Assembly: GCA_009996515.1 (NCBI GenBank)
Contig: JAACZV010000014.1
Span: forward strand, 5,529 to 69,528
From: Comamonadaceae bacterium
Lineage (GTDB): Bacteria; Pseudomonadota; Gammaproteobacteria; Burkholderiales; Burkholderiaceae_C
Reading direction: 5' to 3'
DNA: 64,000 nucleotides
In this document: positions 51,665 through 63,043 of the stretch, piece after piece
Layout: the number at the start of each line of letters is the position of its first letter
Numbering within the stretch: position 1 is the stretch's first letter
The notes under the pieces: generated by a model
What the model was told of the DNA's origin: nothing
Database searches by the model: none
What the model saw: only the letters and a program-made list of their open reading frames with translations
Made by a program: the position numbers and the translations under genes

Positions 51665-51702
51665 GGTCGGCAGTCTCGGGCGATCACGCGGCCCGATACC
51701 CC

Positions 51703-51730
51703 AAGCCCCGGCTCGCCGGGGCTTTGTCAT
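51703..51730 (+). terminator. intrinsic terminator after rpmA
   Basis: AAGCCCCGG-CTCG-CCGGGGCTT, a perfect 9-bp stem, followed by TGTCATTT. It separates rplU-rpmA from obgE. Confidence 0.85.
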
Positions 51731-51776
51731 TTCTGAAGTCTGCTCCGCCGCAAGACGGCAGCCGGACCCGATCTAA

Positions 51777-53980
<2,204 letters not shown>

Positions 53981-53989
53981 GGGGCGGGC

Positions 53990-54571
53990 TCAGTTCGGCG
54001 GCGGCTCGCCGTCCGACGTTTCCAGCGGCATGGGCCCGCTGTGGCGCTCGCGGTGTGCCGGCCGCATGCCGGCGCGCAGATAGCGGTTGTGATGGTTGAT
54101 GCGCGGCAGATAGCGCGCCAGCTCCGTCAGCGCCATCTCGTAGACGCCGCGCTTGAACTCGATGACGGCCTCCAACGGCACCCAGTAGTCGTTCCAGCGC
54201 CAGGCATCGAACTCGGGATGGTCGGTGGCGCGCAGGTTCATGTCGCAGTCACGCCCCAGCAGCTGCAGCATGAACCAGATCTGCTTCTGGCCCCGATAGT
54301 GGCCCCGTGCGTCGCGCCGGATGAAGTGCTCGGGCACCTCATAGCGTAGCCAGTCGCGCGTTCTCGCAATGATGCGCACATGCTCTGGCGCGAGCCCCAC
54401 TTCCTCGTGGAGCTCTCGGAACATCGCCTGCTCAGGCGTTTCACCGTGCTTGATGCCCCCTTGCGGGAACTGCCACGAATGCGTCCGGATGCGTTTGCCC
54501 CAGAACACCTCGTTGCGCTGGTTGAGCAGGATGATGCCGACGTTGGGGCGGAAGCCTTCACGGTCGAGCAT
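53990..54571 (-). CDS. rppH: RNA pyrophosphohydrolase (Nudix)
   Basis: Protein of 193 residues that removes pyrophosphate from mRNA 5' ends to start decay. The start [20 protein letters not shown] is the standard RppH N-terminus, reached at 54571 with GAGGTT upstream. The Nudix box runs [20 protein letters not shown]. Convergent with proB (9 bp between stops) and divergent from proS. Confidence 0.93.
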   Translation of the reverse strand: MLDREGFRPNVGIILLNQRNEVFWGKRIRTHSWQFPQGGIKHGETPEQAMFRELHEEVGLAPEHVRIIARTRDWLRYEVPEHFIRRDARGHYRGQKQIWFMLQLLGRDCDMNLRATDHPEFDAWRWNDYWVPLEAVIEFKRGVYEMALTELARYLPRINHHNRYLRAGMRPAHRERHSGPMPLETSDGEPPPN

Positions 54572-54672
54572 AATCAACCTCAAATCTCTAGTTGGTTCGA
54601 TTATTGCATCGGGCCGCGATTGCGGCAGCGCCCTCGCTAACCCGAAGATTTCTCCCTGTTTCGTCGTGACTT

Positions 54673-54700
54673 GGCCGGGTTCTGACCCGGCCTTCGTTTT
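54673..54700 (+). terminator. terminator-like hairpin just upstream of proS
   Basis: GGCCGGGT-TCTG-ACCCGGCC, a perfect 8-bp stem, followed by TTCGTTTT, ending 12 bp before the proS start. Because rppH is divergent and nothing upstream on this strand needs terminating, it may be a leader attenuator of proS. Confidence 0.7.
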
Positions 54701-54711
54701 CATCTCCGCCC

Positions 54712-56457
54712 ATGAAAGCCAGCCAGTTCTTCGTCTCCACGCTGAAGGAAGCCCCCGCCGATGCCGAGGTCGTCAGCCACAAGCTGATGATGCGCGCCGG
54801 CATGATCAAGCGCCTGGGTGCGGGCATTTACAACTACATGCCGATGGGGCTTCGGGTGATCCGCAAGGTCGAGCGCATCATCCGCGAGGAGATGGATGCC
54901 GCCGGTGCGGTCGAGTGCCTGATGCCCGTCATCCAGCCGGCCGAGCTGTGGCAGGAGACGGGGCGCTTCGAGAAGATGGGCCCGGAGCTGCTGCGCGTGA
55001 AGGATCGCCATGGCCGCGACTTCATCGTCCAGCCCACCAGCGAAGAAGTCATCACCGACATCGCCCGCCAGGAGCTGCGCTCCTACCGCCAGCTGCCGAA
55101 AAACTTCTATCACATCCAGACCAAGTTCCGCGACGAGCGCCGGCCCCGCTTCGGCCTGATGCGCGGCCGCGAGTTCACGATGAAGGACGCCTACTCCTTC
55201 GACCGTGACGTCGAGGCCGCAGGCCGCAGCTACGACAACATGTACGCGGCCTACTGCAGGATCTTCGACCGCTTCGGTCTGCAGTACCGCGCCGTCGCGG
55301 CCGACACCGGCGCCATCGGCGGCGACCGCTCGCACGAGTTCCAGGTCATCGCCGAGACCGGCGAGGACGCCATCGTCTACTGCCCCACCAGCGACTACGC
55401 GGCCAACATCGAGCTGGCCGAAGCCGTCGCGCTGCTGCCCTCGCGCGGCGCGGCGACGCAGGCGCTGGCCAAGACCCCGACGCCTGGCAAGAGCACCTGC
55501 GAGGACGTCGCCCAGCTGCTGGGCCTGCCGCTGGCGCAGACGGTGAAGTCGCTGGTGCTGGCCACCGACGAGCTCGACCAGGACGGGAACATCGTCAAGA
55601 CCCAGGTCTGGCTGCTGCTGGTGCGCGGCGACCATGAGCTCAACGAAGTCAAGGCCGGCAAGGTCGAAGGCCTGAAGGGCGGCTTCCGCTTCGCCACCGT
55701 GGGCGAGATCGAGGCCCACTTCGGCTGCAAGCCCGGCTATCTGGGCCCCGTGGGCCTGAAGGCGCCGCTGAAGGTCGTCGCCGACCGCACCGTTGCGCTG
55801 ATGAGCGATTTTGTCTGCGGCGCCAACGAGGCGGACTTCCACCTGACCGGCGTGAACTGGGGCCGCGACCTGCCCGAGCCCGACGTCGTGGCCGACATCC
55901 GCAACGTCGTCGCCGGCGACCCCTCGCCGGACGGCAAGGGCCAGCTGGCCATCCAGCGCGGCATCGAGGTGGGCCATGTGTTCTACCTCGGCACCAAGTA
56001 CTCGGCGGCGATGAACGCCACCTTCCTGGACGAAAACGGCAAGCCCAAGCTGATGGAGATGGGCTGCTACGGCATAGGCGTGACTCGCATCCTGGGTGCC
56101 GCCATCGAGCAGAGCCACGATGCGCGCGGCATCATCTGGCCGGACGCGATCGCGCCCTTCACCGTTGTCATCTGCCCCATTGGCGCGGACCGCAGCGCCG
56201 AGGTCAAGGCGGCGTCCGAGCAGCTCTACGAGGAGCTGAAGGCCCTGGGCGTGGACGTGCTGCTGGACGACCGCGGCGAGCGTCCCGGCGCGATGTTCGC
56301 GGACTGGGAGCTGATCGGCGTGCCGCACCGCGTCGTGCTGGGCGACCGCGGCCTCAAGGAGGGTCAGGTCGAGTACCAGGGCCGCCGCGACGAGGCGGCC
56401 ACCAAGCTGGCCGTGGGTGATGTGGTGGGCCACCTGAAAGGCCTGCTCAAGCTTTGA
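54712..56457 (+). CDS. proS: prolyl-tRNA synthetase
   Basis: Bacterial-type ProRS of 581 residues: class II motifs (motif 2 [20 protein letters not shown]; motif 3 [14 protein letters not shown]), the INS editing insertion between them, and the anticodon-binding C-domain. Charges the tRNA-Pro found nearby. The terminator-like hairpin ahead of it may modulate expression. Confidence 0.96.
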   Translation: MKASQFFVSTLKEAPADAEVVSHKLMMRAGMIKRLGAGIYNYMPMGLRVIRKVERIIREEMDAAGAVECLMPVIQPAELWQETGRFEKMGPELLRVKDRHGRDFIVQPTSEEVITDIARQELRSYRQLPKNFYHIQTKFRDERRPRFGLMRGREFTMKDAYSFDRDVEAAGRSYDNMYAAYCRIFDRFGLQYRAVAADTGAIGGDRSHEFQVIAETGEDAIVYCPTSDYAANIELAEAVALLPSRGAATQALAKTPTPGKSTCEDVAQLLGLPLAQTVKSLVLATDELDQDGNIVKTQVWLLLVRGDHELNEVKAGKVEGLKGGFRFATVGEIEAHFGCKPGYLGPVGLKAPLKVVADRTVALMSDFVCGANEADFHLTGVNWGRDLPEPDVVADIRNVVAGDPSPDGKGQLAIQRGIEVGHVFYLGTKYSAAMNATFLDENGKPKLMEMGCYGIGVTRILGAAIEQSHDARGIIWPDAIAPFTVVICPIGADRSAEVKAASEQLYEELKALGVDVLLDDRGERPGAMFADWELIGVPHRVVLGDRGLKEGQVEYQGRRDEAATKLAVGDVVGHLKGLLKL

Positions 56458-57062
56458 AGCGCCGGCTTCTGTTGCTGAGCCTGCTCGGCGCGCCGCTGGC
56501 GGCGCGGGCCGGCGCGCAGGTCGAGGAGCCGCTGGCGGATTCGATCCGTTCGGCCCTGAGTGCCTCCATCGCGCAGAGCGCCCCGCCGCGCGTGCGCTTC
56601 GAGGCCGACCAGGTCGAGGCGCGCATGGCCTATCTGCGCTGGCTGGGCGTGATGAGCGAGCGGCTGAAGAAGCGCAAGACCGAGACGCAGATCCGCATCG
56701 AGTTCCTCGAGACGGTCTGGTACGAGGCCAAGCGCGCGGGCCTGGAGCCCAGCCTGGTGCTGGGCCTGATCCAGGTCGAGAGCGGTTTCCGCAAGTACGC
56801 GATCAGCGTGGCCGGCGCGCGCGGCTATATGCAGGTCATGCCGTTCTGGACGCGCGTCATCGGCGACGGCGATGCCTCGCGGCTGTTCCACATGCAGACC
56901 AATCTGCGCTTCGGCTGCGTGATCCTGCGCCACTACCTGGACGTGGAGCGCGGCAACCTGTCGCTGGCCCTGGGCCGCTACAACGGCAGCCGCGGCCGGC
57001 CGGAGTATCCGAACGCGGTCTTCGGCGCGCGGCGTCAGTGGCTGCTGCCGGGCGAGATGTGA
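56454..57062 (+). CDS. lytic transglycosylase (SLT domain)
   Basis: Periplasmic peptidoglycan-cleaving protein of 202 residues: a signal peptide, then an SLT domain with the catalytic glutamate in [15 protein letters not shown] and the motifs GYMQVMPFW and [14 protein letters not shown], and ALGRYNGS. It starts at TTG overlapping the proS stop (TTGA). MltE/MltC-type enzymes are the closest groups. Confidence 0.88.
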   Translation: MKRRLLLLSLLGAPLAARAGAQVEEPLADSIRSALSASIAQSAPPRVRFEADQVEARMAYLRWLGVMSERLKKRKTETQIRIEFLETVWYEAKRAGLEPSLVLGLIQVESGFRKYAISVAGARGYMQVMPFWTRVIGDGDASRLFHMQTNLRFGCVILRHYLDVERGNLSLALGRYNGSRGRPEYPNAVFGARRQWLLPGEM

Positions 57063-57156
57063 ACGGCGGGTAAAGCTGCAGGGCCGAACCGGCGTGCCTT
57101 GTGGCATCGCGCGGCAGACAGGGTAGCCTGCGCGATTCCGTCCACAAGACAGCTCC

Positions 57157-59292
57157 ATGTCCGCTACACGCCGATTCGCGCCCCTGATACTTTCCGCCCT
57201 GCTGGCCACCGGTCTCGCCCAGGCCCAGCCCAATGACAACCCGCTGCTGACCGTCAGCCCGCTGCCGCTGCACTACCCGCAGTTCGACAAGCTGCGCGAC
57301 GAGCATTTCGCGCCGGCCCTGGAGCAGGGCATGGCCGAGCAGCTGGCCGAGATCCAGGCCATTGCCGACAACCCCGCCGCACCCACTTTCGACAACACCA
57401 TCGTCGCCTGGGAGAAGAGCGGCCGGCTGCTGAACCGCGCGACCACGCTGCTGTTCAGCCTGCTGGGTGCCGACGCCAACCCGGCTCGCCAGCAACTGCA
57501 GACCGACTACGCCGCCAAGCTGGCCGCCCAGCGCGACGCGGTGCTGCTCAACCCCAAGCTGTTCGCCCGCGTCGAGGCGCTGTACGCCCAGCGCGACAGC
57601 GCCGCGCCCAACGCCGAAGCCAAGCGCCTCATCGAGCGCTACCGCCGCGACATGCTGCGCGCCGGCGCGCAGCTGAACGATGAGCAGAAGACGCGCATGA
57701 AGGCCATCAACGCCGAGCTGGCGACGCTGACCGCGCGCTTCAACAAGCAGGTGCTGGCCGAGGTCAACGATTCGGCCATCGTCGTCGACAGCGCCGAGGA
57801 GCTGGCCGGCCTGAGCCCGGCGCAGATCGCCGCCGCGGCCGAGGCTGCCAAGAAGCGCGGCCTGGAAGGCAAGTACCTGATCGCGCTGCTTAACACCACC
57901 ATCCAGCCCTTCGAGACCGACCTGCAGAACCGCGCGGTGCGCGAGCGCCTGCACCGCGCCTCGGTGGCGCGCGGCGCGCGCGGCAACGAGTTCGACACGC
58001 GGGCCATCGTGTCCCGCGTGATGACGCTGCGCCAGGAGCGCGCCGCACTGCTGGGCTATGCGACGCCCGCGGCCTTCGTGCTGGAGGAGGAGACCGCCAA
58101 GTCGGCCGACACCGTCAACGCGCTGCTGCGCCAGCTGGCACCCGCGGCCATGGCCTCGGCCCGCCAGGAGGCGGCGGAGCTGCAGAAGCTCATCGACAGC
58201 GAGCAGGCCGCCAAGAAGCAGCCCAGCTTCGCACTGCAGGCCTGGGACTGGAGCTACTACTCCGAGAAGCTGCGCGCCGCCAAGTACGGCTTCGACGAGA
58301 GCCAGCTCAAGCCCTATCTGGAGATGACCAGCGTGCTGGAGAAGGGCGTGTTCCATGCCGCCCACCAGCTCTACGGCATCAGCTTCAAGCGCCGCACGGA
58401 CCTGCCGGTCTACCGCGACGACGTGCGCGTCTACGACGTCTTCGACACCGACGGCAAGCAGCTCGCCATCTTCATCGCCGACCTCTACGCCCGCCCCAGC
58501 AAGCGCGGCGGTGCCTGGGCCAACGCCTATGTCGGCCAGAACGCGCTGGAAGGCACGTTGCCCGTCGTCGCCAACCACCTCAACATTCCCAAGCCGCCGG
58601 CCGGCGAGCCGACGCTGATGACCTGGGACGAGGTCAACACGATGTTCCATGAGTTCGGCCATGCGCTGCACAGCATGTTCAACAAAAGCCGCTACCCGGG
58701 CCTGGCCCGCGTACCGCGCGACTTCGTCGAATACCCGTCGCAGGTCAACGAGGTCTGGGCCGACTGGCCCAGCGTGCTGGCCAGCTACGCCAAGCACTAC
58801 AAGACCGGCGCGCCCATGCCGCGCGAGCTGCTGGACAAGGTCGCACGCGCCAAGCGCTTCAACCAGGGCTATATGACGGTGTCCTATCTGTCCGCCGCCC
58901 TCGTCGACCAGCGCCTGCACCAGCTCAAGGCCGGCGAGATCCCGGCCGCCGAGGCCATCATGGACTTCGAGGCCAAGGTGCTGAAGGAGGAGGGGGTCGA
59001 CTTCGGCCCCGTGCCGCCGCGCTACAAGCTGCCCTATTTCAGCCACATCATGGGCGGCTATTCGGCCGGCTACTACGCCTACATCTGGAGCGAGGTGCTG
59101 GACGCCGACACGGTGGAATGGTTGAAGGCCAAGGGCGGCCTCAAGCGCGCCAACGGCGATGCGCTGCGCGCCAAGATGCTGTCGCGCGGCGGCAGCGAGG
59201 ACGCGATGCAGCTGTTCCGCAACCTGGTGGGCCACGAACCCGACATCAAGCCGCTGCTGGAGCGGCGCGGCCTGGTGGTGCAGAAGCCCTGA
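57157..59292 (+). CDS. M3-family oligopeptidase (Dcp/PrlC-like)
   Basis: Zinc metallopeptidase of 711 residues: signal peptide ending AQAQ, the M3 catalytic motif HEFGHALH, and the downstream glutamate region. The secreted form suggests a peptidyl-dipeptidase of the periplasm, like Dcp, rather than cytosolic OpdA. Cleaves short peptides. Confidence 0.9.
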   Translation: MSATRRFAPLILSALLATGLAQAQPNDNPLLTVSPLPLHYPQFDKLRDEHFAPALEQGMAEQLAEIQAIADNPAAPTFDNTIVAWEKSGRLLNRATTLLFSLLGADANPARQQLQTDYAAKLAAQRDAVLLNPKLFARVEALYAQRDSAAPNAEAKRLIERYRRDMLRAGAQLNDEQKTRMKAINAELATLTARFNKQVLAEVNDSAIVVDSAEELAGLSPAQIAAAAEAAKKRGLEGKYLIALLNTTIQPFETDLQNRAVRERLHRASVARGARGNEFDTRAIVSRVMTLRQERAALLGYATPAAFVLEEETAKSADTVNALLRQLAPAAMASARQEAAELQKLIDSEQAAKKQPSFALQAWDWSYYSEKLRAAKYGFDESQLKPYLEMTSVLEKGVFHAAHQLYGISFKRRTDLPVYRDDVRVYDVFDTDGKQLAIFIADLYARPSKRGGAWANAYVGQNALEGTLPVVANHLNIPKPPAGEPTLMTWDEVNTMFHEFGHALHSMFNKSRYPGLARVPRDFVEYPSQVNEVWADWPSVLASYAKHYKTGAPMPRELLDKVARAKRFNQGYMTVSYLSAALVDQRLHQLKAGEIPAAEAIMDFEAKVLKEEGVDFGPVPPRYKLPYFSHIMGGYSAGYYAYIWSEVLDADTVEWLKAKGGLKRANGDALRAKMLSRGGSEDAMQLFRNLVGHEPDIKPLLERRGLVVQKP

Positions 59293-59375
59293 GCACCCAG
59301 GCGCCTCCCGTGACGGCGCCGGGCGGCAGCGGCTCGCACCGCTGCTAAGCTCGCCCGCCAGTACGGGAGGTCTCT

Positions 59376-60449
59376 TTGCACGAAGCAACGACGCAAAGCC
59401 GGCGCAGGACGCTGGCCGATCATCTGCTGGCCTGGATGTGGCCGCTGCTGGCCTTGGCGTCGGTCGGTTTCTCCCTGGTGCTGCTGGAGGGCAAGCTGCG
59501 AGCCGAAGCCGCGGCGGACCCGCTGATCCGGGCCATGCTCAACGACGGCTTCGTCAACGACGTCGAGGTCATCGCCCGCGTGCTGGGCGAGAAGCTGGCC
59601 TCCATCCCGGCGCGGGGCTATGTGCTGGCCGCGCTGTCCGCCGTGCTCGCCTATGTGGCGCTGGGCTGGTATGACCGCATCGCGCTGCGCCACATCGGCG
59701 TGCAGTCGCGGGTGTCGGTCACGTTCAGCTTCTGGTGCTCCTTCGTGGCCTATGCGCTGGGGCACAACATCGGCGCCTCCGTGCTGTCCGGCGGCGCCGT
59801 GCGGTTGCGGGCCTATGCCGCGCGTGGGCTGAGCAAGGGCCAGGTCGCGATGCTGATCTCGTTCTGCTCGTTCACCTTCGGGCTGGGCGCGCTGCTGCTG
59901 CTGGGCGCGGCGCTGGCCTGGGACCCGACGCTGGCCGCGCCGCTGACGGACCGCCTGCCGCCGGGCTGGGCCTCGCCGTCGGGCATCCGTGTGCTGGCCT
60001 GCGGCATGCTGGCGCTGTGCGCGCTGTACGTGGGCGCGGCCTTTCTGGGCCTGCGGCCGCTGCGCATGGGCCGCTTCCAGCTGCACTATCCCAAGCCGGG
60101 CATCGTGCTGCAGCAGATCGTCGCCGGCCCGCTGGAGCTGGTGGCGGCCGCGGCCATCATCTATTTCGCGCTGCCCGCCGAGGGCAACCCGGGCTTTGCC
60201 ACGGTGCTGGGCGCCTTCCTGATCGCCTTCTGCGTCAGTCTGCTGTCGCAGGTGCCGGGTGGCGTGGGCGTCATGGAAGTGGTCTTCGTCGCGCTGATGC
60301 CGGACATGCCGGCCATGGGCGTCGTCGCGGCCATGCTGGTCTGGCGCCTCTTCTACCTGCTGCTGCCCCTGCTCGCGTCGGCGCCCATCATCCTGGGCTT
60401 CGAGGCCATGCAGTGGCTGCGGCCCCGGGCCACGCCGTCGCTTCGGTAG
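59376..60449 (+). CDS. flippase-like/lysylphosphatidylglycerol synthase TM-type membrane protein
   Basis: Integral membrane protein of 357 residues with about eight hydrophobic helices, matching the membrane half of MprF (UPF0104, COG0392): SFWCSFVAYALGHNIGASVL, RAYAARGLSKGQVA and QVPGGVGVMEVVFV. No aminoacyl-transferase domain is attached, so it is a lipid-flippase-like protein of unknown substrate. It starts at TTG with GGGAGG upstream. Confidence 0.85.
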   Translation: MHEATTQSRRRTLADHLLAWMWPLLALASVGFSLVLLEGKLRAEAAADPLIRAMLNDGFVNDVEVIARVLGEKLASIPARGYVLAALSAVLAYVALGWYDRIALRHIGVQSRVSVTFSFWCSFVAYALGHNIGASVLSGGAVRLRAYAARGLSKGQVAMLISFCSFTFGLGALLLLGAALAWDPTLAAPLTDRLPPGWASPSGIRVLACGMLALCALYVGAAFLGLRPLRMGRFQLHYPKPGIVLQQIVAGPLELVAAAAIIYFALPAEGNPGFATVLGAFLIAFCVSLLSQVPGGVGVMEVVFVALMPDMPAMGVVAAMLVWRLFYLLLPLLASAPIILGFEAMQWLRPRATPSLR

Positions 60450-60462
60450 GCCGGGTCGGCGG

Positions 60463-61026
60463 CTACAGCCCGTTCCAGGGGGTGGGCCGCGCCTGCGCCA
60501 CGCCCGCGAGTTCCAGCACCCGCTCCACCGTCTCGGCGACCATCTCGTCGATGGACTTGGGGTGGTGATAGAAGGCCGGCAGCGGCGGGAAGCAGATACC
60601 ACCCATCTCGGTCACGGCCACCATGTTGCGCAGATGGGCCAGGTTCAGCGGCGTCTCGCGCACCATCAGGATGAGGCGGCGGCGCTCCTTCAGCGTCACG
60701 TCGGCGGCGCGGGTCAGCAGGTTGTCGCCCAGGCCATGGGCGATGGCGGCCAGCGACTTCATCGAGCAGGGCGCGACGACCATCGCGGCGGTGGCAAAGC
60801 TGCCGCTGGCGATGCAGGCGCCGACGTCGCCGGGCGCGTAGGCGTGAGTCGCCTCGGCCTCCAGCGCGGAGCGGTCCAGCCCCAGCTCGTGGTGGGCGTT
60901 GAGGATGCCGGCGGGCGTGGCGATCAGGTGCGTCTCCACACCCAGCTCGCGCGCGCGGCGCAGCAGCCGCAGCGCGTAGGCGGCCCCGGTCGCGCCCGTC
61001 AGCCCCACCACCAACCGTTGCGTCAT
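60463..61026 (-). CDS. ubiX: flavin prenyltransferase UbiX
   Basis: Prenyl-FMN synthase of 187 residues supplying the cofactor of UbiD in ubiquinone synthesis. Motifs GLTGATGAAYALRLL, ASGSFATAAMVVAPCSMKSL and ETPLNLAHLRNM are those of UbiX/Pad1. The start at 61026 gives the usual N-terminus MTQRLVVGLTGA. Confidence 0.93.
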   Translation of the reverse strand: MTQRLVVGLTGATGAAYALRLLRRARELGVETHLIATPAGILNAHHELGLDRSALEAEATHAYAPGDVGACIASGSFATAAMVVAPCSMKSLAAIAHGLGDNLLTRAADVTLKERRRLILMVRETPLNLAHLRNMVAVTEMGGICFPPLPAFYHHPKSIDEMVAETVERVLELAGVAQARPTPWNGL

Positions 61027-61161
61027 GTCGTTGAACCTTAGAAGCGCCCGCACAGGGCGGCAGAGTGCCTGACCAAGTGACTGCCGTGGAACCGGCTTTG
61101 CCGGGCCACTGGCAGCTTCCCCTTGACGGGGGCGCGAAGCGCGTAGGGGGTGGTGGGCCGT

Positions 61162-61476
61162 TTAAGCCGCGGCCAGCGCCTGCTGCAGCTCGCCCGACTC
61201 GTACATCTCCATCATGATGTCCGAGCCGCCGACGAACTCGCCGCCGATGTAGAGCTGGGGGATGGTGGGCCAGTTGGCGTAGTCCTTGATGCCCTGGCGC
61301 ACTTCCTCGTCCTCCAGCACGTTGAAGGTCTTGATGTCGGTGGCACCGGCGGCCTTCAGGATCTGGATGGCGCGACCGGAGAAGCCGCACATCGGGAACT
61401 GGGCCGTGCCCTTCATGAAGAGCATGACGCGGTTGGACTTGACCAGGTCGTCAATGCGTTGCTGAACGTCGCTCAT
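61162..61476 (-). CDS. grxD: monothiol glutaredoxin
   Basis: Glutaredoxin of 104 residues with the CGFS active site (PMCGFSGRA) and WPTIPQLYIGGEFVGGSDIM. CGFS proteins bind and transfer [2Fe-2S] clusters. Separate from the broken glutaredoxin of the island. Confidence 0.94.
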   Translation of the reverse strand: MSDVQQRIDDLVKSNRVMLFMKGTAQFPMCGFSGRAIQILKAAGATDIKTFNVLEDEEVRQGIKDYANWPTIPQLYIGGEFVGGSDIMMEMYESGELQQALAAA

Positions 61477-61530
61477 TGCAGTTCTCGGAAAGGCAAAAGC
61501 CCGATTATCCGAGACGCGGCGCTCGCGGCA

Positions 61531-62103
61531 TCAGTAGCTGTAGGCCAGGCCCAGTTGCAGCAAGGGCTTGAAGCGCAGGTCGCGCATCGCGTCCTCGAAG
61601 CCCTGGGCGCTGCTGCGGCCCAGGCGCAGGCTGCCGTAGGAGCCCGACATCAGGCCGAAGTCGGCGCTGAAGGCCAGGCCGCTGCGGTGCAGGCGGCCCG
61701 TGTAGCCGATGCCGAAGTAGGACAGGTTGGCACTGGGCTCTAGCGCGTAGGCATCCAGGCTGCTCAGCGACAGGCTGCGCCGGCCCGCGGCGATGGGGCC
61801 GCTGCCCAGTGCCAGGCCGCCACTGCTCTGCGACAGCGACAGCGGGCCCAGCAGCAGGCCGCCCGTGGCCCGCAGGCCGCCGTGCAGGCCGCTGAAGCCC
61901 GGGCCGGTCAGGTAGTAGTCGCCCAGCAGGTTGGCGCTGAGCACGCGCGAGCCGCCGAGGTGCGGCCTGGCATCGGAGTCGGCGTCGGCGGCGCTCAGCT
62001 GCAGGCGGGCCTGCCAGCGCGGGTTGGCGTCACCATCGGCCCAGGCCGACGCAGCCACCAGGGCAGAGAGGCTCAGAACTGCAGCGCTGGCAAGGCGGGT
62101 CAT
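61531..62103 (-). CDS. secreted hypothetical protein, outer-membrane-like
   Basis: Protein of 190 residues with a signal peptide (MTRLASAAVLSLSALVAASA-WA) and a Gly/Ser/Leu-rich body of alternating strand-like segments ending in aromatic residue (QLGLAYSY), typical of small outer-membrane beta-barrels. No known family recognised. Confidence 0.65.
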   Translation of the reverse strand: MTRLASAAVLSLSALVAASAWADGDANPRWQARLQLSAADADSDARPHLGGSRVLSANLLGDYYLTGPGFSGLHGGLRATGGLLLGPLSLSQSSGGLALGSGPIAAGRRSLSLSSLDAYALEPSANLSYFGIGYTGRLHRSGLAFSADFGLMSGSYGSLRLGRSSAQGFEDAMRDLRFKPLLQLGLAYSY

Positions 62104-62239
62104 GATTGTCTCCTGCGCGGTGCAACCCGTGGCACCGGAATTCGATCCTACGCCCGCCGACCCCGCGGTGTGGCAAGAACTCGGGGCAAAAGGTCACACT
62201 ATTGCGGCGCCGGGCCTTGGCCGGGCGGCCGGCCCGCTG

Positions 62240-63043
62240 TCAGCCCGGCCAGCGTCCGCCACTGGCGCGGGCGCGGCCGGCGAGGTCGCGGCGCAGACCG
62301 GTCTCGGCGAAGCCGCGCCGCACCAACTGTTGTGCCACAGCATCGGCCTGGTCCCAGCCATGTTCCAGCAGCAGCCAGCCGCCGGGCGTCAGATGCTGCG
62401 GCGCAGCATCGATCAGGCTTGTCAGGTCGGCCAGGCCGTCGCCGCCGGGCGTCAGCGCGGTCAGGGGCTCGTGGCGCAGCGCGGGCAGGTGGGGGTCGTC
62501 GCCAGCGATATAGGGCGGGTTGCTGACGATCAGGTCGAAACGCCGGCCGGCCAGCGGCTGGAACCAGCTGCCGTGCCGCCAGTCCACGGCCAGGCCCAGG
62601 CGTTCGCCATTGGCACGGGCGACGTCTAGGGCCGCGGCGCTGACGTCCACGGCCGAGAGCCGGGCCCGCGGGCAGGCCGCCTTGATGGCCAGCGCGATGG
62701 CGCCGCTGCCGGTACCCAGGTCGACCACCGCGGGTTCGCCGGGCAGGGCGCCCAGGCGCTCCAGCGCCCAGTCGACCAGGGTCTCGGTGTCGGGGCGGGG
62801 GATCAGCGTGTCCGGCGTGACCTGCAGCAGCAGGCCGTGGAAGGGCTGCCAGCCGGTCAGATGGGCCAGCGGCTCGCCGCCGGCCAGCCGGCGCAGCAGG
62901 CTTTCAGCGCCGGGCGCCGGCGCGTCGCCGTGGGTGACGAGCCAGGCCCGGCTCTGGCCCGTCAGGTGGGCCAGCAGCGTCTGCGCATCGCCGCGCTCCA
63001 CGCCGAGCTGGCGGGCCAGGGCCAGCGCTTCGTCGACGGTCAC
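62240..63043 (-). CDS. prmC: release factor glutamine methyltransferase
   Basis: Methylates the GGQ glutamine of release factors. Protein of 267 residues with the SAM motif [15 protein letters not shown] and the catalytic NPPY ([10 protein letters not shown]). The GTG start overlaps the prfA stop (GTGA), the usual prfA-prmC coupling. Confidence 0.95.
   Translation of the reverse strand: MTVDEALALARQLGVERGDAQTLLAHLTGQSRAWLVTHGDAPAPGAESLLRRLAGGEPLAHLTGWQPFHGLLLQVTPDTLIPRPDTETLVDWALERLGALPGEPAVVDLGTGSGAIALAIKAACPRARLSAVDVSAAALDVARANGERLGLAVDWRHGSWFQPLAGRRFDLIVSNPPYIAGDDPHLPALRHEPLTALTPGGDGLADLTSLIDAAPQHLTPGGWLLLEHGWDQADAVAQQLVRRGFAETGLRRDLAGRARASGGRWPG

Noticed and set aside
56857-59388. 843-codon open frame antisense to the M3 peptidase
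   Set aside because: The sense strand encodes an unmistakable M3 peptidase with HEFGH; the antisense frame has no family resemblance.
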